Assembly (NCBI GenBank): GCA_965153455.1
Contig: OZ234493.1
Coordinates: forward strand, 32,974,213-33,038,212
DNA: 64,000 nt
Direction of reading: 5' to 3'
Origin: Sphagnum compactum
Taxonomy: Eukaryota; Bryophyta; Sphagnopsida; Sphagnales
A program made the position numbers and the translations under genes. Shown here one piece after another: positions 24,656 through 37,040 of the stretch (its first letter is position 1; each line of letters opens with the position of its first letter). The notes below the pieces were generated by a model. That model was not told the DNA's origin, made no database searches, and saw nothing but the letters and a program-made list of their open reading frames with translations.

Positions 24656-25842
24656 AATTGTGAGTAATATGTGATTACATTTTCTGGCCTGGAAACCTAG
24701 GGTCCTCCAAGTGCTAGTGCAAAATTACCAAACTACAGTTGCCAGGTATGTCTATATCTGAAAAGGAGGTGGTAGCCCAGATAGTGAATTGAACAACCCT
24801 ACATCACATGTTTGTTTGCGGGCACAATCATTCTGCTTCCTTGCTTCTGCTGGTTGATTTCCAGCAAACATGGGAATTTCAAGTGTTCTACCATGCTGGG
24901 GACAAGAACTTCTGTTCTGGACAGTATGGATCATTACCCAGCCGACCTTCATGTGACTCAATGGTGATTTTGATCAACCTTGCTTCAAACGTCTCTCTTT
25001 ATGTCTGGATGTGAAAGAAAATTCTTAGTGTGTCAGAGAGATATGCAGTGCCACACCTCAAACTGCAGACTTGGACACATTTTTATGTTGCTTTGCACTT
25101 TTTTGGTAGCTTTTCAAGGTTTGTCCTGGGTTTTACCCAGTTCACACATTGTTTGATCAAGGAAACTCACATTCAATTACAATTGCTACTTGGTGTCTCA
25201 GGCAAGTATAAAAACTCTTTTCTGGAGCTTAGGTTCACTTTCATGCAAGGTGGAAACAGAGAACCCTGATTCCACTTGTCAAGTCATTCTCTGGAGACAC
25301 TGTATGAGTCCTCTCCTGGCCTAGCTGGAGAGGACCATTGAATCAAGAGTGCTTCATTGCCTATTAGGTTAAAGCTTCTCATGTACTCTCAAAATAGCAT
25401 TTTTCCTATGCCAATTCTCCAATGTGAAGAAGGCAGATAATTTAGTGCTGAATGGTTTTCTTCATCATGAAATATCTGCCTAAATTGTCTATTAAATTGG
25501 AGGACTACTTTATGTACCTATGTTGCAGATGGATACTTCTGGAGAGTTTGACTTCGGGTTAAGGATTGGCCATATCACACACGGACTGTCACGGAGCTTT
25601 TGGAACAAAGCAGTTTATATCCAGTCTGGTTAGCACGTATAAAGCTAGGCAGACAATCCTGGAGAAAAACAAATTTTAGACTGAAATGAACTTTTTCGCA
25701 AGTAATTCTCAAAAAAATTAAGTAAAATTAGCCAATAGCAGCCAAAAAAAAGTTCACCCTAAGAAAACACATGAGCTCAGTTGTGCTACAAAATTATCTG
25801 CCTCAGGCCATTTTGGTTTTATTGACCACATGAACACTTTAT
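24656..25842. other. PDCD2-type 3' flank, no gene seen
   Basis: GC is intermediate and the sequence is not obviously repetitive. It probably contains the 3' untranslated region of the upstream gene and unique intergenic DNA. Open frames of up to 79 codons have no recognised domain. Confidence 0.5.
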
Positions 25843-25998
25843 TGTTTGTGTTGAAAGGATCAATGAAGTTTTTGGCAAGTCATAGTTGATTTTGGCTCAT
25901 GTTGTTAACCAATGACTAGGTGTTTGTGTTGAATGGATCAATGAAGTTTTTGGCAAGTCATAGTTGATTTTGGCTCATGTTGTTAACCAATGACCAAG
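25843..25998 (+). repeat. Tandem duplication, 78-bp period, two copies
   Basis: The unit starting TGTTTGTGTTGAA at 25843 is repeated from 25921 with very few differences, both copies holding CAATGAAGTTTTTGGCAAGT and TTGTTAACCAATGAC. The high identity suggests a recent event. It ends about 30 bp before the first readable codons of the LINE fragment. Confidence 0.85.
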
Positions 25999-26028
25999 GA
26001 TACACCGCATGTCTGGGATGTTAGGTAG

Positions 26029-29000
26029 GGGCAGGCTTTCCCAAGGAAGAGGCCCCTCAGTCATGCTAATTCCATCTGGTGTCCTGTAGACAAGCCAGCC
26101 TGGTCAGGGGACCTCCCGACCCCTTCCAACGACCAGGATTGGACTCCCTGGCTGGAAGCGGCCATCGGCAGGGTAATGGCCTGCAACAACCGCCTAGCCA
26201 AGGCAAAGAAGCGACTCAGAGGAGCCACGATCAGAATGAACACAAAAAGAGTTCAACTCGCGGAAGCTCAGCTTCAAAACAACCCGACCAACGAGGAAGT
26301 GAGGGGTGTCCTGTCCGACTCGCAAGCCAAGCTGGCAGAAATTTTTCAAAATCAGGTGGCGCGCAACCAACACCTCTCCTCTTCGAACTGGTTCAGGTAT
26401 GGCGACACCTGTTCCAAAACCTTCTTTGACTTTCACCGGGCAGGGCAAAAGAAGACCCCGATGAGGGAAGTGGTCACCGACAACGGGCCGATCAGAAGGC
26501 AAACTGACCTCACCAATCACATCATCGATTTCTACACCAAACTCTATACCTCGGAAGCCCACCTCCCTGGGACCCAGGAAGCCCAAGCCTCCTTCTGGGA
26601 CAGTGTCCCGGCGAGAGTCTCGGCGGAAACTAATGCCTTCCTCACCCAGAGCCTCACGCTAGAGGAGGTCGTCAAGGCGATTCTTGCACTGCCCAAAAAC
26701 AAAGCACCCGGACAGGATAGAATTCCCATCGAATTCTTCCAATCTTGTGTCAATGAGGTGGCACCTTCACTCCTCATGGCATACACGGCCATGCTGAACT
26801 CAGGCGAGGCTTCGGCTTTCATCAATAGGGGCTTAATCACCTTGATTCCAAAAACAGGAGATCGCTCCAAGCTGGGAAATTGGAGACCGATCACCCTGTT
26901 GGGATGCATCTACAAAATTCTTGCCAAGGCGCTCGCGGGAAGGCTGCAAACCTTCCTCCCAAGCATAAGGCAGGAGTATTCCGGACAACGTCTTCATGGC
27001 CCAAGACTCTCTGAGCTGGGCCGAGGAGAGCAACCAGGACTTGGTGCTCCTCCTCTTGGACTTTGAGAAGGCCTTCGATAGAATAGAATGGAATTTTCTT
27101 TTTTCCGCCATGGACCACATCGGATTCAGCAACACCTGGATAAAATGGGTTCGCACCCTGTATCGGGAAGCGTCCTCAGTAATCAAGGTCAACGGTGTAG
27201 TAGGACCAACCTTTCAGCTCGCCAGATCAGTTAGACAGGGCTGCCCGCTAGCACCTTATCTCTTCATTATTGCAACCGACATCTTGGGGTACATGCTGGT
27301 AGATCCTAGGCACGGGATTGAGGGCCTGACGCTGCCCAAGGGGGGCAGAATCAGGGACCAAACCTTTGCCGATGACACAGCATTGTACCTCAAGGGCGAC
27401 CAGGAAAACCTCGACAGGGCCCAGGGTGTACTTAAAGTCTTCTGCAAAGCCTCAGGGGCCAGGATCAACTGGAATAAATCCTCCGCCATATGGGCGAGCA
27501 GGAGAGAGAGAATCTGGGACTAGGGGCAGGAAGTTGGCCTCAAATGGGTCCCAGAGGCGAGGGCGTCAGATACCTAGGGGTTCAAGTCGGATTTCACCTC
27601 CCAACAGAGGCAAACTTCAACAAGATGTTGAGTGCACTAAAAGGGAAGCTGATATGCTGGAGCCACATCAACCTCTCCCTCGCGAGCAGGGTATTAGTCG
27701 CCAACCAGGTGCTACTGGCCTCTACTTGGTACCTGGCCGCATGCTGGAACCCTAATCCCAGCATGTGCAGCCAGGTGCGCGGAGTCGTAAGGAACTTTAT
27801 TTGGGGGGGGAAAGCCGCGCCCACCCGGGCCAAGGTGAAATGGGACACCCTCACCCTGCCCATTGCTAAAGGCGAACTGGGCATAATCGACCCCAAATCG
27901 CAATCGGAAGCCCTCCTCGCGAAACTTCTGGTCAGGGGTCTTGCACCCGGAGGGGAACCCTGGAAGGAATTGATCAGGCACCACGCTGATCAAACCAAGC
28001 TCCCTGTTCATGGGAAAGGGCCTGACACTACAGACATCCACTGGATTTTCGCCGCGCCTAAGCTAAAAAGGGCGCCTTGCTCAATGTGGAAGAACATTCT
28101 GGGGGCTTGGATGAGCATTCGCCCTGGCTTCGCCAAGAAGGAGCCATCAAATCTGGCGGAACTGATGAGACAACCTATCTTCAGTAATCCATCTCTCACC
28201 AATGTAAGGGGAGAACCCCTTGGAGTCAACGGCCACAGCGAAGGCTGCGCCTTCGCGCGGGCCGAACACACCAGAATCAAGGATTTCTGGAATGGCGATA
28301 CTCAGGACTGGAAGAACCTCTCAGACCTGAAAATGCACTTCCACGCATCCAACAGGTCCTCCAAAGACATCATCATTGGGAGCATCCCCTGGAGGCTAGA
28401 CTTTTTCAACCCCTGTGCACAGCCAAGGGACTGGGTAAGTACTCCCAGCTCGGGTAGCCCCCTGGAATGGGTATACTACGTTCTGGAGGCGCTCGCGGAC
28501 AAGGTATTAGTGCTAGAATTCAGAAGAATAGCTAGTAGCGGACAGATCCGGGCAACGAACTTTCAAAAACTTACCATCCGCCTAGACAATTTATCCCTGA
28601 TCAGGGTCCTGTCGCGCGAGAGATATGGAGCGTCTCTCAAAGTCGCCAACGACCCTCCACTTGCCAACCAGAGAAACAAAACATACTGGATCTTTGAGTC
28701 TGGCATCATCAAAAACCTCCCCTGGGACCCAGGGGAGTGGCACTGGAAAGAGGTACACCCCCTGGGCGACGCCCCTTTCTTTGGATACACGGCCAAAAGG
28801 GGATACAAGAACGTGAAGAGCTCCTCGCGCTCCCCGGGAATCATCACATTCATCGACAACCTTAACTTCAGGAACTCTTCAATTTCCCAAGTGGTTGCCA
28901 GGATCTGGCATAACTCCCGGCCCAGGAAAGTTGGCACTCTGATTTGGCTAACCTTCAATCAGGGCCTCCCAACTGGCACCTGGCTACAGGTGATGGGAAT

Positions 29001-29345
29001 CTCTCCCACCTGCGCAACTTGCAGCTCAGGGGCTCCCGAGTCCCCCCACACTGTCTATTGGACTGCCCCCCAGCGCAACGCGCCTGGGGCGCTTTCAAAA
29101 GAGTGTGGGAGGAATGGAAAGCCCCCGAAGACGTCACCTTCAACTGGCCCTTCGCTTTGCTAGGCGAGGCCTCCATCAAGCACGAGGAAGACCCCCTGGG
29201 CCTGCACGCTTACCACCCAGGAGGATACACTTACCTCAGGCAGCCGCTTGACATTTTACGCACCTTCATCCTATACTACCTTTGGTCCGAGAGATTGGGT
29301 CATGGCCAGGGTGAAGCAGTACCTACACTGGTACCTTCACCTTCT
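26029..29345 (+). pseudogene. L1-type LINE ORF2 fragment, inactive
   Basis: A GC-rich stretch coding for a non-LTR retrotransposon polyprotein in four frame segments. Segment 1 (26029 to about 26980) runs from the region before the reverse transcriptase to NKAPGQDRIPIEFFQ and LITLIPKTGD. Segment 2 (about 26984-27520) has DLVLLLLDFEKAFDRIEWNF, RQGCPLAPYLF and the catalytic FADD. Segment 3 (about 27556-29066) has GVRYLGVQVGFHLP, NFIWGG and the linker. Segment 4 (about 29067-29300) carries the rest of the C-terminal zinc-binding domain, AQRAWGAF. The lesions are a small deletion with frameshift near 26975 that removes the conserved GF.PGR block, a TAG in place of a usual Trp at 27521, a frameshift near 27555, and a frameshift at the C-run 29066-29071. 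The endonuclease domain is absent at the left, and the normal end and poly(A) tail at the right, so both ends are truncated. Confidence 0.9.
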
Positions 29346-30121
29346 TGAGTGAGGCCTTATATTAGTGACCTTATTGAACCCAAGAAATATTAGATTTGAA
29401 CTCAGAGATCCTGATTTAGTTTAAGCATGTGATATTCATAATACTTAGAACCAATTTAAATGAATTTTGGGGCTTTCACCAGGTTCCGAGTGTAGGTGCA
29501 TGTCATTTGCTGGTTCTATATCTGGCTCTTTCACTTCCACTTGTGATCTCAATTACCCTGAGGAGACTGAAGGCGCTTGTGATACGAATCAAGAGTTACA
29601 GTCTGAATCAGGCTCCTACTATGTATCTCCTGTGTGTATATAGACCGCAGGGCAAGATGGTGTTCCATTAGTTCATAAGGGGCTAACAGTGTGTTACAGT
29701 CTATAACAGGCTCCATAGTGTATCTCCTATGCTAGTATGCCTATCTTTCATGTTACATTTGTCCTTGATTGCAGTAGTTATTGGGAGATCTAAACCCTAC
29801 TTTGGTGGTTAAATGTGAGGAGTCCGACCTAATACTGTATGCTCTGACTTGCCTGAACCTATGTAACTTTTTTGCATTCGTAACAATTCAACATACCCGA
29901 AGTTGAGTGCAATTTTATGTGTAACTTTTATTCTTCACTTTACCACCTAGTGATACATCCTATGGTCACACCCAAATCACCTCAAGTGGAATTTGGATGA
30001 TCTTGCAAAGCCCAGAAAATCCTGAAGCACACACTCCTTGATGGTGGTCAACAAACAAACTTTTGAAAAGTGAATTTGTATCAAGTACAAAACCTCATGC
30101 AATCCTCTCTGCCATGATGTA
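29346..30121. other. Intergenic DNA, nothing recognised
   Basis: Between the LINE fragment and the TIR element. No protein domain, poly(A) tract or target-site duplication that would mark the LINE end was found. Confidence 0.5.
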
Positions 30122-30722
30122 GGGTAGCCTGCCCTATGACCGACCACTTTGTTAATATCTTCCTCATCTCTTCTTCATTTTGAGTGATTTAAAACGTTAT
30201 AGGAGCGCTAACTCGAGCTCTCCAATTTGTCTTTGAACAGCAGAGGCAGAGGAGTAATTATAGATGAGCAAGAAGAGAAATAATTGCTTTTCCAACTTAT
30301 AAAACACATTTTTTTCTTTTTTCTTCCGTTCTACTCCTCTTACTTTCAATGCTCATAACTTTCTCATTTCTTGTTCAATTTAAGTGATTTAAAGTGCTAT
30401 AAGAGCGCAACCTTCTGATCTACAAATAATCTTCAAATCATAAAGGCAATAGAGCAACTTTCAAAGACTTTTTTTTGGGTGTTCAGTAATAGTCTTCCAA
30501 GTGTTGGGTGGTTTTTCGTTTCCACCATTTGACCCCCCCGCCCCCCTACTTTGGAGGGTCACATCTGACTCATTTCTTCATCTTTTTCAACGATTAAACT
30601 TTCTGTGGGTGTGCAAATAGTAGGGCCACAATTCCTCTTTGGGCATGAAATTCAAAGGAGCACTCTCCAGAAATTCGCAGACCTCAGAGACAATAAGTGT
30701 TCGGTGACCGGCCAGGCTACCC
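30122..30722. mobile_element. TIR element of 601 bp with TA flanks
   Basis: The left end reads GGGTAGCCTGCCC from 30122, and the right end reads GGCCAGGCTACCC ending at 30722, the inverse with one change. The inverted match continues for about 30 bp (TGACCGACCACT against TCACCGAACACT). Both sides are flanked by TA. The interior has two diverged direct copies of an 85-90 bp unit with GTGATTTAAA and GAGCGC, at about 30180-30265 and 30370-30455. There is no transposase. This is a MITE of unnamed family, Tc1/mariner-like or PIF-like. Confidence 0.65.
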
Positions 30723-30729
30723 TATCACC

Positions 30730-30779
30730 TTTGCACTCAATTTCTTACTATGCTTCCATGGTAAGAAATTGAGTGCAAA
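30730..30779. repeat. Perfect 19-bp hairpin, 12-nt loop
   Basis: TTTGCACTCAATTTCTTAC (30730-30748) is followed 12 bases later by its exact reverse complement (30761-30779). It lies 8 bp outside the TIR element. Its perfection suggests recent origin. Confidence 0.85.
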
Positions 30780-30999
30780 ACCAAGGTCACCGTGGGTGGA
30801 CACAAGTTTCATGCCAAGGTGAATGGCATTCACTAGTCATAAGAAAGATGGAAAAGAATCCTCTCTAGATTAAATTATCAGACTCTGATTGAAGATACTA
30901 TGGTATAGTGTGATTTTACTAATTAGTTGTGGGGACCCCAAGAGCTCAATGTATGTGTTTTTGGTTGGTCATGGCCTCTTTGATTGGCCCATCCCCAAA

Positions 31000-31330
31000 A
31001 TTAGAAGCTCCCAGCATGGAAGTATTCACCCCAAGAATAGAAATCCAATATTGGCCCCACCTATGTAGGTTCCAAGATGAGGCTGTGTTGGACAAAGCAT
31101 ATGGGACAAAGTGAGGTGCTAGTGGGACATGTTGGGGAATTTATTGGGAAGTTGGGGAACGTGCTGGGAACTCAGTGAGAACTTGATGAGAACACAGTGT
31201 GAACTTGATGGGAACACAGTGAGAACCAAAAAAATCCAAAACCCTTCCCACCCCCACTCTCCCCAGAAGGGAAAAAATTGGGCTCCTTGAGTACATGATG
31301 GCTCATCACATTGGCTGCCAAGAATTTCTA
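31000..31330 (+). repeat. Dispersed repeat, copy 1 (second copy near 36.75-37.04 kb)
   Basis: Aligns loosely with 36750-37040 in the same orientation: CTCCCA.AATAGAA-type start, TTGGCCC, TATGGGA.AAAGTG, GGGAAC runs, CCAAA.CC, and GGCT.CTTG.GT.CAT with CATC.C.TTGGCTG near the end. In this copy, a 22-bp unit (GTGAGAACTTGATGAGAACACA) is repeated in tandem at about 31175-31225. The class is unknown. Confidence 0.5.
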
Positions 31331-33599
31331 TGCCATTGCTTTACCATTTTTGGCCTAGGCTAATGGCAAGGGCATGAATTGTGAGGACATAGTTTACAGA
31401 GTCTTGACAACCCAATTGATCAAGCTAATATACTCTAGAGTTTAGAGTTGCAGAAGACCCACCCACAAGCCCAGGAGTCAGAAGGTGGTTGTGTGGGTTT
31501 ACTTGAATATCTGCGCTGCTAGCTGCTACCTGAAGAACACGATTTAGTGGCTGCAAAGCAATAAAGTTATTGTTAATGTAATCCTTTGGGCCTGACTTTG
31601 GTCCTCACTGTACTCGCTTATCCTCCCCATTTGAGCTATCTAAAAAGTTCAAAGTAATCTTTACTTTGGGCTTGACTTTGGTCCTCATTGTATTCACTCA
31701 TCCTCCTCTATAAAGCTTATCAAGATGAATATCGTTCCTCAAAACTTAGAATGAATTCTCAAAAGTAATCATCCTAATTTTTAAAAAAACTGGACTATGA
31801 TCTACCTCTATTATGGTCACATAGATTAGGAGACTACCTTGATAGGGACTAATTAGATTAGGGTAGTGTTTTATATTTTGGGCAAAATTTAGTATTTTTT
31901 TAGTTACAAAGGGGCCATTTGACCACCTAGGTTTACTTTATACTGTTAGATTGGGTTGAAATTGTCAACAACTGATGACTTGTGATGTGACAAGAGCCAC
32001 TTTGTTAATGAAGGTTCAATCCATCATAGCCACCTTTGTAAAATGCTTTGGCCATTGGATGCTAGAATCTGATTATGATGCTAATCAATTCACATGAATT
32101 TACCTTGGTAACTACATCCATTGCATCTCTGCTTTGTAGCATTCAAAAGTTTTTTCTCACCATTATTACTCTACTCTAATGTATGTTGTTGTAACTTTCT
32201 CTTTCAAATTTGTTGTCATTGTCAATTTCATCTTCATTAGACCTTTAGACTTGCAAAGAGGTTACCTGAAGTGGTAAGCATTTAACTTCAAAAGCTCCAA
32301 TGGACAACTCTTAATGAAGAGAAGTTCCAATGGACAATAATAGATGCCTTCAAGCTTGCTACAAATCCCACTTGTGTGTAATCGATCTGATGTTCAACAA
32401 CCTTGAGATATAAAATTCCCATCCCTTTTGAAATGGTCATCGTGTATAAAGTTTGTGATTGTGCCTTTGAAGCATTTTGACATGCACTATTGCATTTTGG
32501 TGTATGCACTTTTGTGTTCTACTATAGCATTTTCACCTCTACAATATTTTTGTTTCCTAATGCATTTGTTTTATTATATTTTTGTGTTGCATTTTGTTGT
32601 GTGTTTTTTAATTTCTTTCAATTACATACAAGTTTCATTGACCAACAGGTATTAATTCTATTTCATTTTTCCTTTTGTGATCTACGCAATATTCAAATTA
32701 TCCTCTTAAACCTTCTTTTATTTTGAAAATGTTTTAAATCCTTCAAATCCTTTTGAGTCCTTTGTTTTCATTATTTATCACCTAGTGACCACCAGTATTA
32801 ATTTTATTTCATTTTTTGCTTTTGTATCGACACAATATTCAAATTAACTTTCTTTCATGTGATTTTTATGATCATTACAAATAATGATAATATGCACTGA
32901 ACCTATTGGCCACCAAGTTCAATTTGCAATTTTTAATTTATTTTAACTATCCAAATTGTTTTAAATTAATTTCGGACTCTTTGAAAGTCCAAAATTAATT
33001 AAATAAATGTCTCAACTTTCCATTTTAAAAACATATATTTTTTAGCAACAAATTGACCTAAAATAATTGTTCATCCTACCTTTGATTAATGAAACATTAT
33101 TGGTGCAACAATCATTTTTTTTCAAGCTTACTATGCTTGCCAATTGCCATGCTGCTATAATTTTTCTTTGGACTTTAATCCCTACACAAAAATTGTACCA
33201 ACTTGGCTAACAATCAACTCCTTTTTTCATTTGAATTAAGAATTCAACTTCTCATTTTTTAAATGCAAATTTTTGATACAATTATCTATGATTGATATAG
33301 TTTAGAAGTTAAAAAAAATTGTTTAGCCTTGTCATGTGACTTGTGTAATATAATGTATTTTGCTATAGTGTATATGGACTTTTATTTTAACATTAATATG
33401 AACTCCACATATGTCGGAAAATACTACACCCACAACCCTAGTGTGCTTTCACCCTAACATACTTAAACTACTTGCAAATTACCACTTGTGTCACATTGCA
33501 AATATGAAAAAAAAAAATTGTGTTAGGGTGTTCATATTTATTTATGGGCTACCTACCTACTTCCGTATTAACCCACCAACATATGTAAGATAGGGGTGA
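31331..33599. other. AT-rich intergenic DNA with a small tandem duplication
   Basis: At 31580-31740 a unit of about 80 bp is repeated twice imperfectly (TTTGGGCCTGACTTTGGTCC at 31585 and its variant at 31665). The rest is AT-rich with no recognised gene. Open frames near 32.3-32.7 kb have no domain. Confidence 0.5.
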
Positions 33600-34300
33600 T
33601 GAAATGATTACATGGGGAATTACATCGGGCTTATCTAAAGGCCTACTTAACAATTACCTAAAAGGTTATTTAAAAATTATCTAAGGGCTTACCTAGGTTA
33701 AGCGATACCTAGGGACTATTTAAGGATTACTTAAATGTCACTTGAAGGCCTACCCAGGTTATGGGCTATCAAAGATAAAGATTATTAGAAGCTTATAGAA
33801 AAGGTTACATAGGACTACTTAAGGTGTTACATAGGAGTTACAAAGGAACCTACCTAAGTTAGGAGATGCCTCAAAACTATTTAGGTTAAAAGGTTACCTA
33901 GGGCTACCTTAACTTATAAAATCTTTAGCTAGCCCCACAAGTAAATTTTAAGTAATCTCCCAAATAATCTTTAGATATTTCATAACCTAGGTAAGCCCCT
34001 AAGTCTTTCCCTAAATAGTCCCTAAGTAACCCCTTACATAACCCTTAGATATGCTATAACCTAAACAAGCTCCTAGGTGTTTCCCTAGGTAGCCCTTATG
34101 TAAGTTTTTGATAGCCCTTATTTTAAATAACCTCATAAGTAAAACTATGTAATCCTTTCTTGCACCATGAGTTGTCATTAAGTAATCCCCTAAATATCTT
34201 TTAATTTTAAAAATCTTTAGCTAATCCCTTAAATAAGTTTTGTGTAATCTCTTAAGTCTCCCTTAAGTATCCCATAGCATATGTAGGCTCTTAAATAACA
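33600..34300. repeat. Large fold-back built of TTACCTAAGGG-like repeats
   Basis: In the left half (33600-33910) the plus strand repeats degenerate words like GGGCTTACCTAGGTTA and ATACCTAGGGACTATTTAAG. In the right half (33910-34300) the same words appear in reverse complement (TAACCTAGGTAAGCCCC, AAATAGTCCCTAAGTAA). The two halves therefore form an imperfect inverted repeat made of short degenerate units of roughly 14-22 bp. No coding capacity. It may be a fold-back transposon or the remains of satellite DNA inverted on itself. Confidence 0.7.
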
Positions 34301-36749
34301 CATAGACACAAACAAAACATAGAAGACACGATCATGGGTTGAAGAGGAAATTCCTCAAATCATCATGGTTGAGGATTTCCTCTCCTGTTTTCCTTTGGTA
34401 AAGTCCCATCTTTCGTTTCAATTTCAATTGTAATCTTCATTTATTAATTTTGCAAATAACTTTAATAACCAAGGAAAGTTTGGAGGTTAAAACTGGATGG
34501 CTAATTATTGGCTTGGAGGAACAAAGGCAACCTTGTATGTTGGCCTTGTTGTCCAGCCTCCACCTCAAACTTGGCTTGTGACCTTCACAGCTAGTCCCAA
34601 CTAATGCCTCTGCATGTGTAGGCGCCTTAAAGAAAATTTCATGCACAATTAGGGAGCTTAGGGGTGAGCTATAAACTTAGGGATTTTGCTATCTTTGTCT
34701 AATAAAGGTGATCTCTAGATTTATTCATAGTCTCTGACTTTAAGTGGTTTATGTAATGGAGTAATTATATTTTTCAAAACAATAATTATGTTCCATAATA
34801 ATAATAATGATTAACCATTCATTAAAATAATTGTCAATTTCAAGCTTAGTTACCTCACTTCTTTTCTCCTAATCTTTCCTCATAGGTAATTATCTCACTC
34901 TTTTCTTGTACCCACCTACAAGGACATGAAAAAGGCACAATTGCCTTTTCAATTGTGCCTTTTCATGTCCACTCTATCTAATAAAAACAAAATTTGAGAT
35001 TAACATAAATGACGATGAACTATTGAGAATCAAATGGGAACATACAAGGAATATATTTAAAGGAGGTGGGGGCGGGGGGAGGAGGAAGATTTTGTTCAGG
35101 TTAGAACTTTGTTCAAAGATTACACTCATATCATAAAAGCAAAATTAGAGATTAATTCAATTATTAGAAAATCTATAACTATTGTTCATGTAAAATGATT
35201 TTAAATATTAAAATACATCTTTTGCCATGGTAGATGTTTAAGATTAATTATTTAATTCTTTTATTTCTTCACTATGTATAAATCATAAGTACAAATAATA
35301 AGAATAAACTAATGCAAGTGGCATCATAATATTTGGATATTTTAAATCAAATATTAGTTACATTAAACTATAAAATATTTGAATTGACACTACATAACCT
35401 TGGATTAATCCAAACCTTTTCCCAAGATGTAAGGTTCTAATAAAAAAACATGAGTGCCATGTCATGATATTGGTGTTATTAGTTTTAATTTAAAATTATA
35501 ATGACATTTTCAAAGTGCATTACTTGTAAATATGTACTAACTTATATTACTTAGCAAAACACTATAATTCCAACTTAACCCAAAATTGCATAAGGCAGTA
35601 AAGTGAGATGTTTAACAAATTAATTAGATATGTCTTTGAAACAAATGAAGTATGGAATCATTTGCCACCTCTTAATGAGGTCTTGAGTTGTAAGTTGTAA
35701 CCTTTGAAGCTAGTTATAAATTAAAAAGTACTTTTCACATCACTCAGGAATGCTTGAAGATCACCTGTATCTTGCTTTGAGCCTTGAGGTCCAAGCTACT
35801 TTTAGCTCAAGGTGTTGTAGACCCAAGTGAATACATAGTCCTTGTCTTGAAGCATGGCCCAACAACATACATGTTTGTCCATTTTGGCATTATGGACCCA
35901 CGTTGGGAGTTCAGCACATCAGCTGTTCCCGGGATACCAGGTTATCCCTCCCCACCTCAATTTCCTACCAACTACTTTGGGCGGTGACTTGTCTTCCCCC
36001 ATCGATCATCACCCTTCCACTAAAGGTCTTCTTTGTTATCATTGATTGTCATTTTGTAGTCATGAGTCCTCTTTGCATAGGGTCTTTGTCTGATTTTTTA
36101 ATTTTTTTTTTCGATTGTTTGCTTTTGTTTTTTCTTTGGGTTGTGTCTTCTTGTATTCTCATTTACCTTGTACTTTTGTGGATGTTTTCCATCCTTAATT
36201 TTTATTTACAGAGTTTTTCTTCTTTACACTAAACTTTAACCTACACTAACATACTGAACTTGATACTTGTTCCAAGCTCCATTTACACCTATGTTGATAG
36301 CTAAGGATTCCATGCCACCTAAAGAAAGTGTTGCCACCTTGTCCCTTTTCATTCAATTTGATGGCTTATAGGGTTTTCCCAATTTTGTCCCATATTTTTA
36401 CTAAGTGTTTCTTGCTGCACATAGTACTTCTCATTTCAAAGTTGGTACATCCAGAGAAGAAGGAATACAACCTTGGTTATTGTTGCCAATCAATGTCTAA
36501 TGCCTTAAATATCTGAGATCAATTATTTGTCAATTGTTGAATTGCTCTACTCTATATAAGTAAATATGTAGATTAATTATTTCTGATTGCTTTTGTGATC
36601 AACCAATGGATCAACCCATCATATCACAGTTTGGTGAATTTATGAACATCAAAACATGAATAAAGAGCACATAGAAAAAAAACATTATTATCCTGCATGG
36701 TAGAAAACACGATGCACAGAATGAATAATCACAAAGAAATTGGATGTGA
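34301..36749. other. AT-rich intergenic DNA with a hairpin
   Basis: GGACATGAAAAAGGCACAAT at 34922 is followed by its reverse complement at 34950-34970 with one bulged base, giving a stem of about 21 bp and a 6-nt loop. The rest shows no recognised gene. Open frames at 35784-36232 are T-rich on the plus strand and have no domain. Confidence 0.5.
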
Positions 36750-37040
36750 AAGTTATAACAGAAGTTTGCACTCCCAAAATAGAATTATAGAAGTGCTTTC
36801 CTTTGGCCCATCTCTATAGATTGTGTGAGTTTAACTTTGGGCGAAAGTTATGGGATAAAGTGTGGTACCATACGGAAATCTTGAGGAACACACTCAGAAC
36901 TTGGGAAACACATTGGGAACTTCAAAATTCAAAAGACCCAAACACTGCACTCTCTTTCAAAGAAAACAAACTAGGCTTCTTGGGTGCATATTACATCACC
37001 TTATTGGCTGAGGAGAATTGGCCTGACTGTGTTTGTCATT
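36750..37040 (+). repeat. Dispersed repeat, copy 2 (first copy near 31 kb)
   Basis: Diverged match to 31000-31330 in the same orientation, with TTTGGCCCATCTCTATAG, TATGGGATAAAGTG, GGGAAC words and CACCTTATTGGCTGAG. No coding sequence is supported, although one frame is open for 90 codons. Confidence 0.45.
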
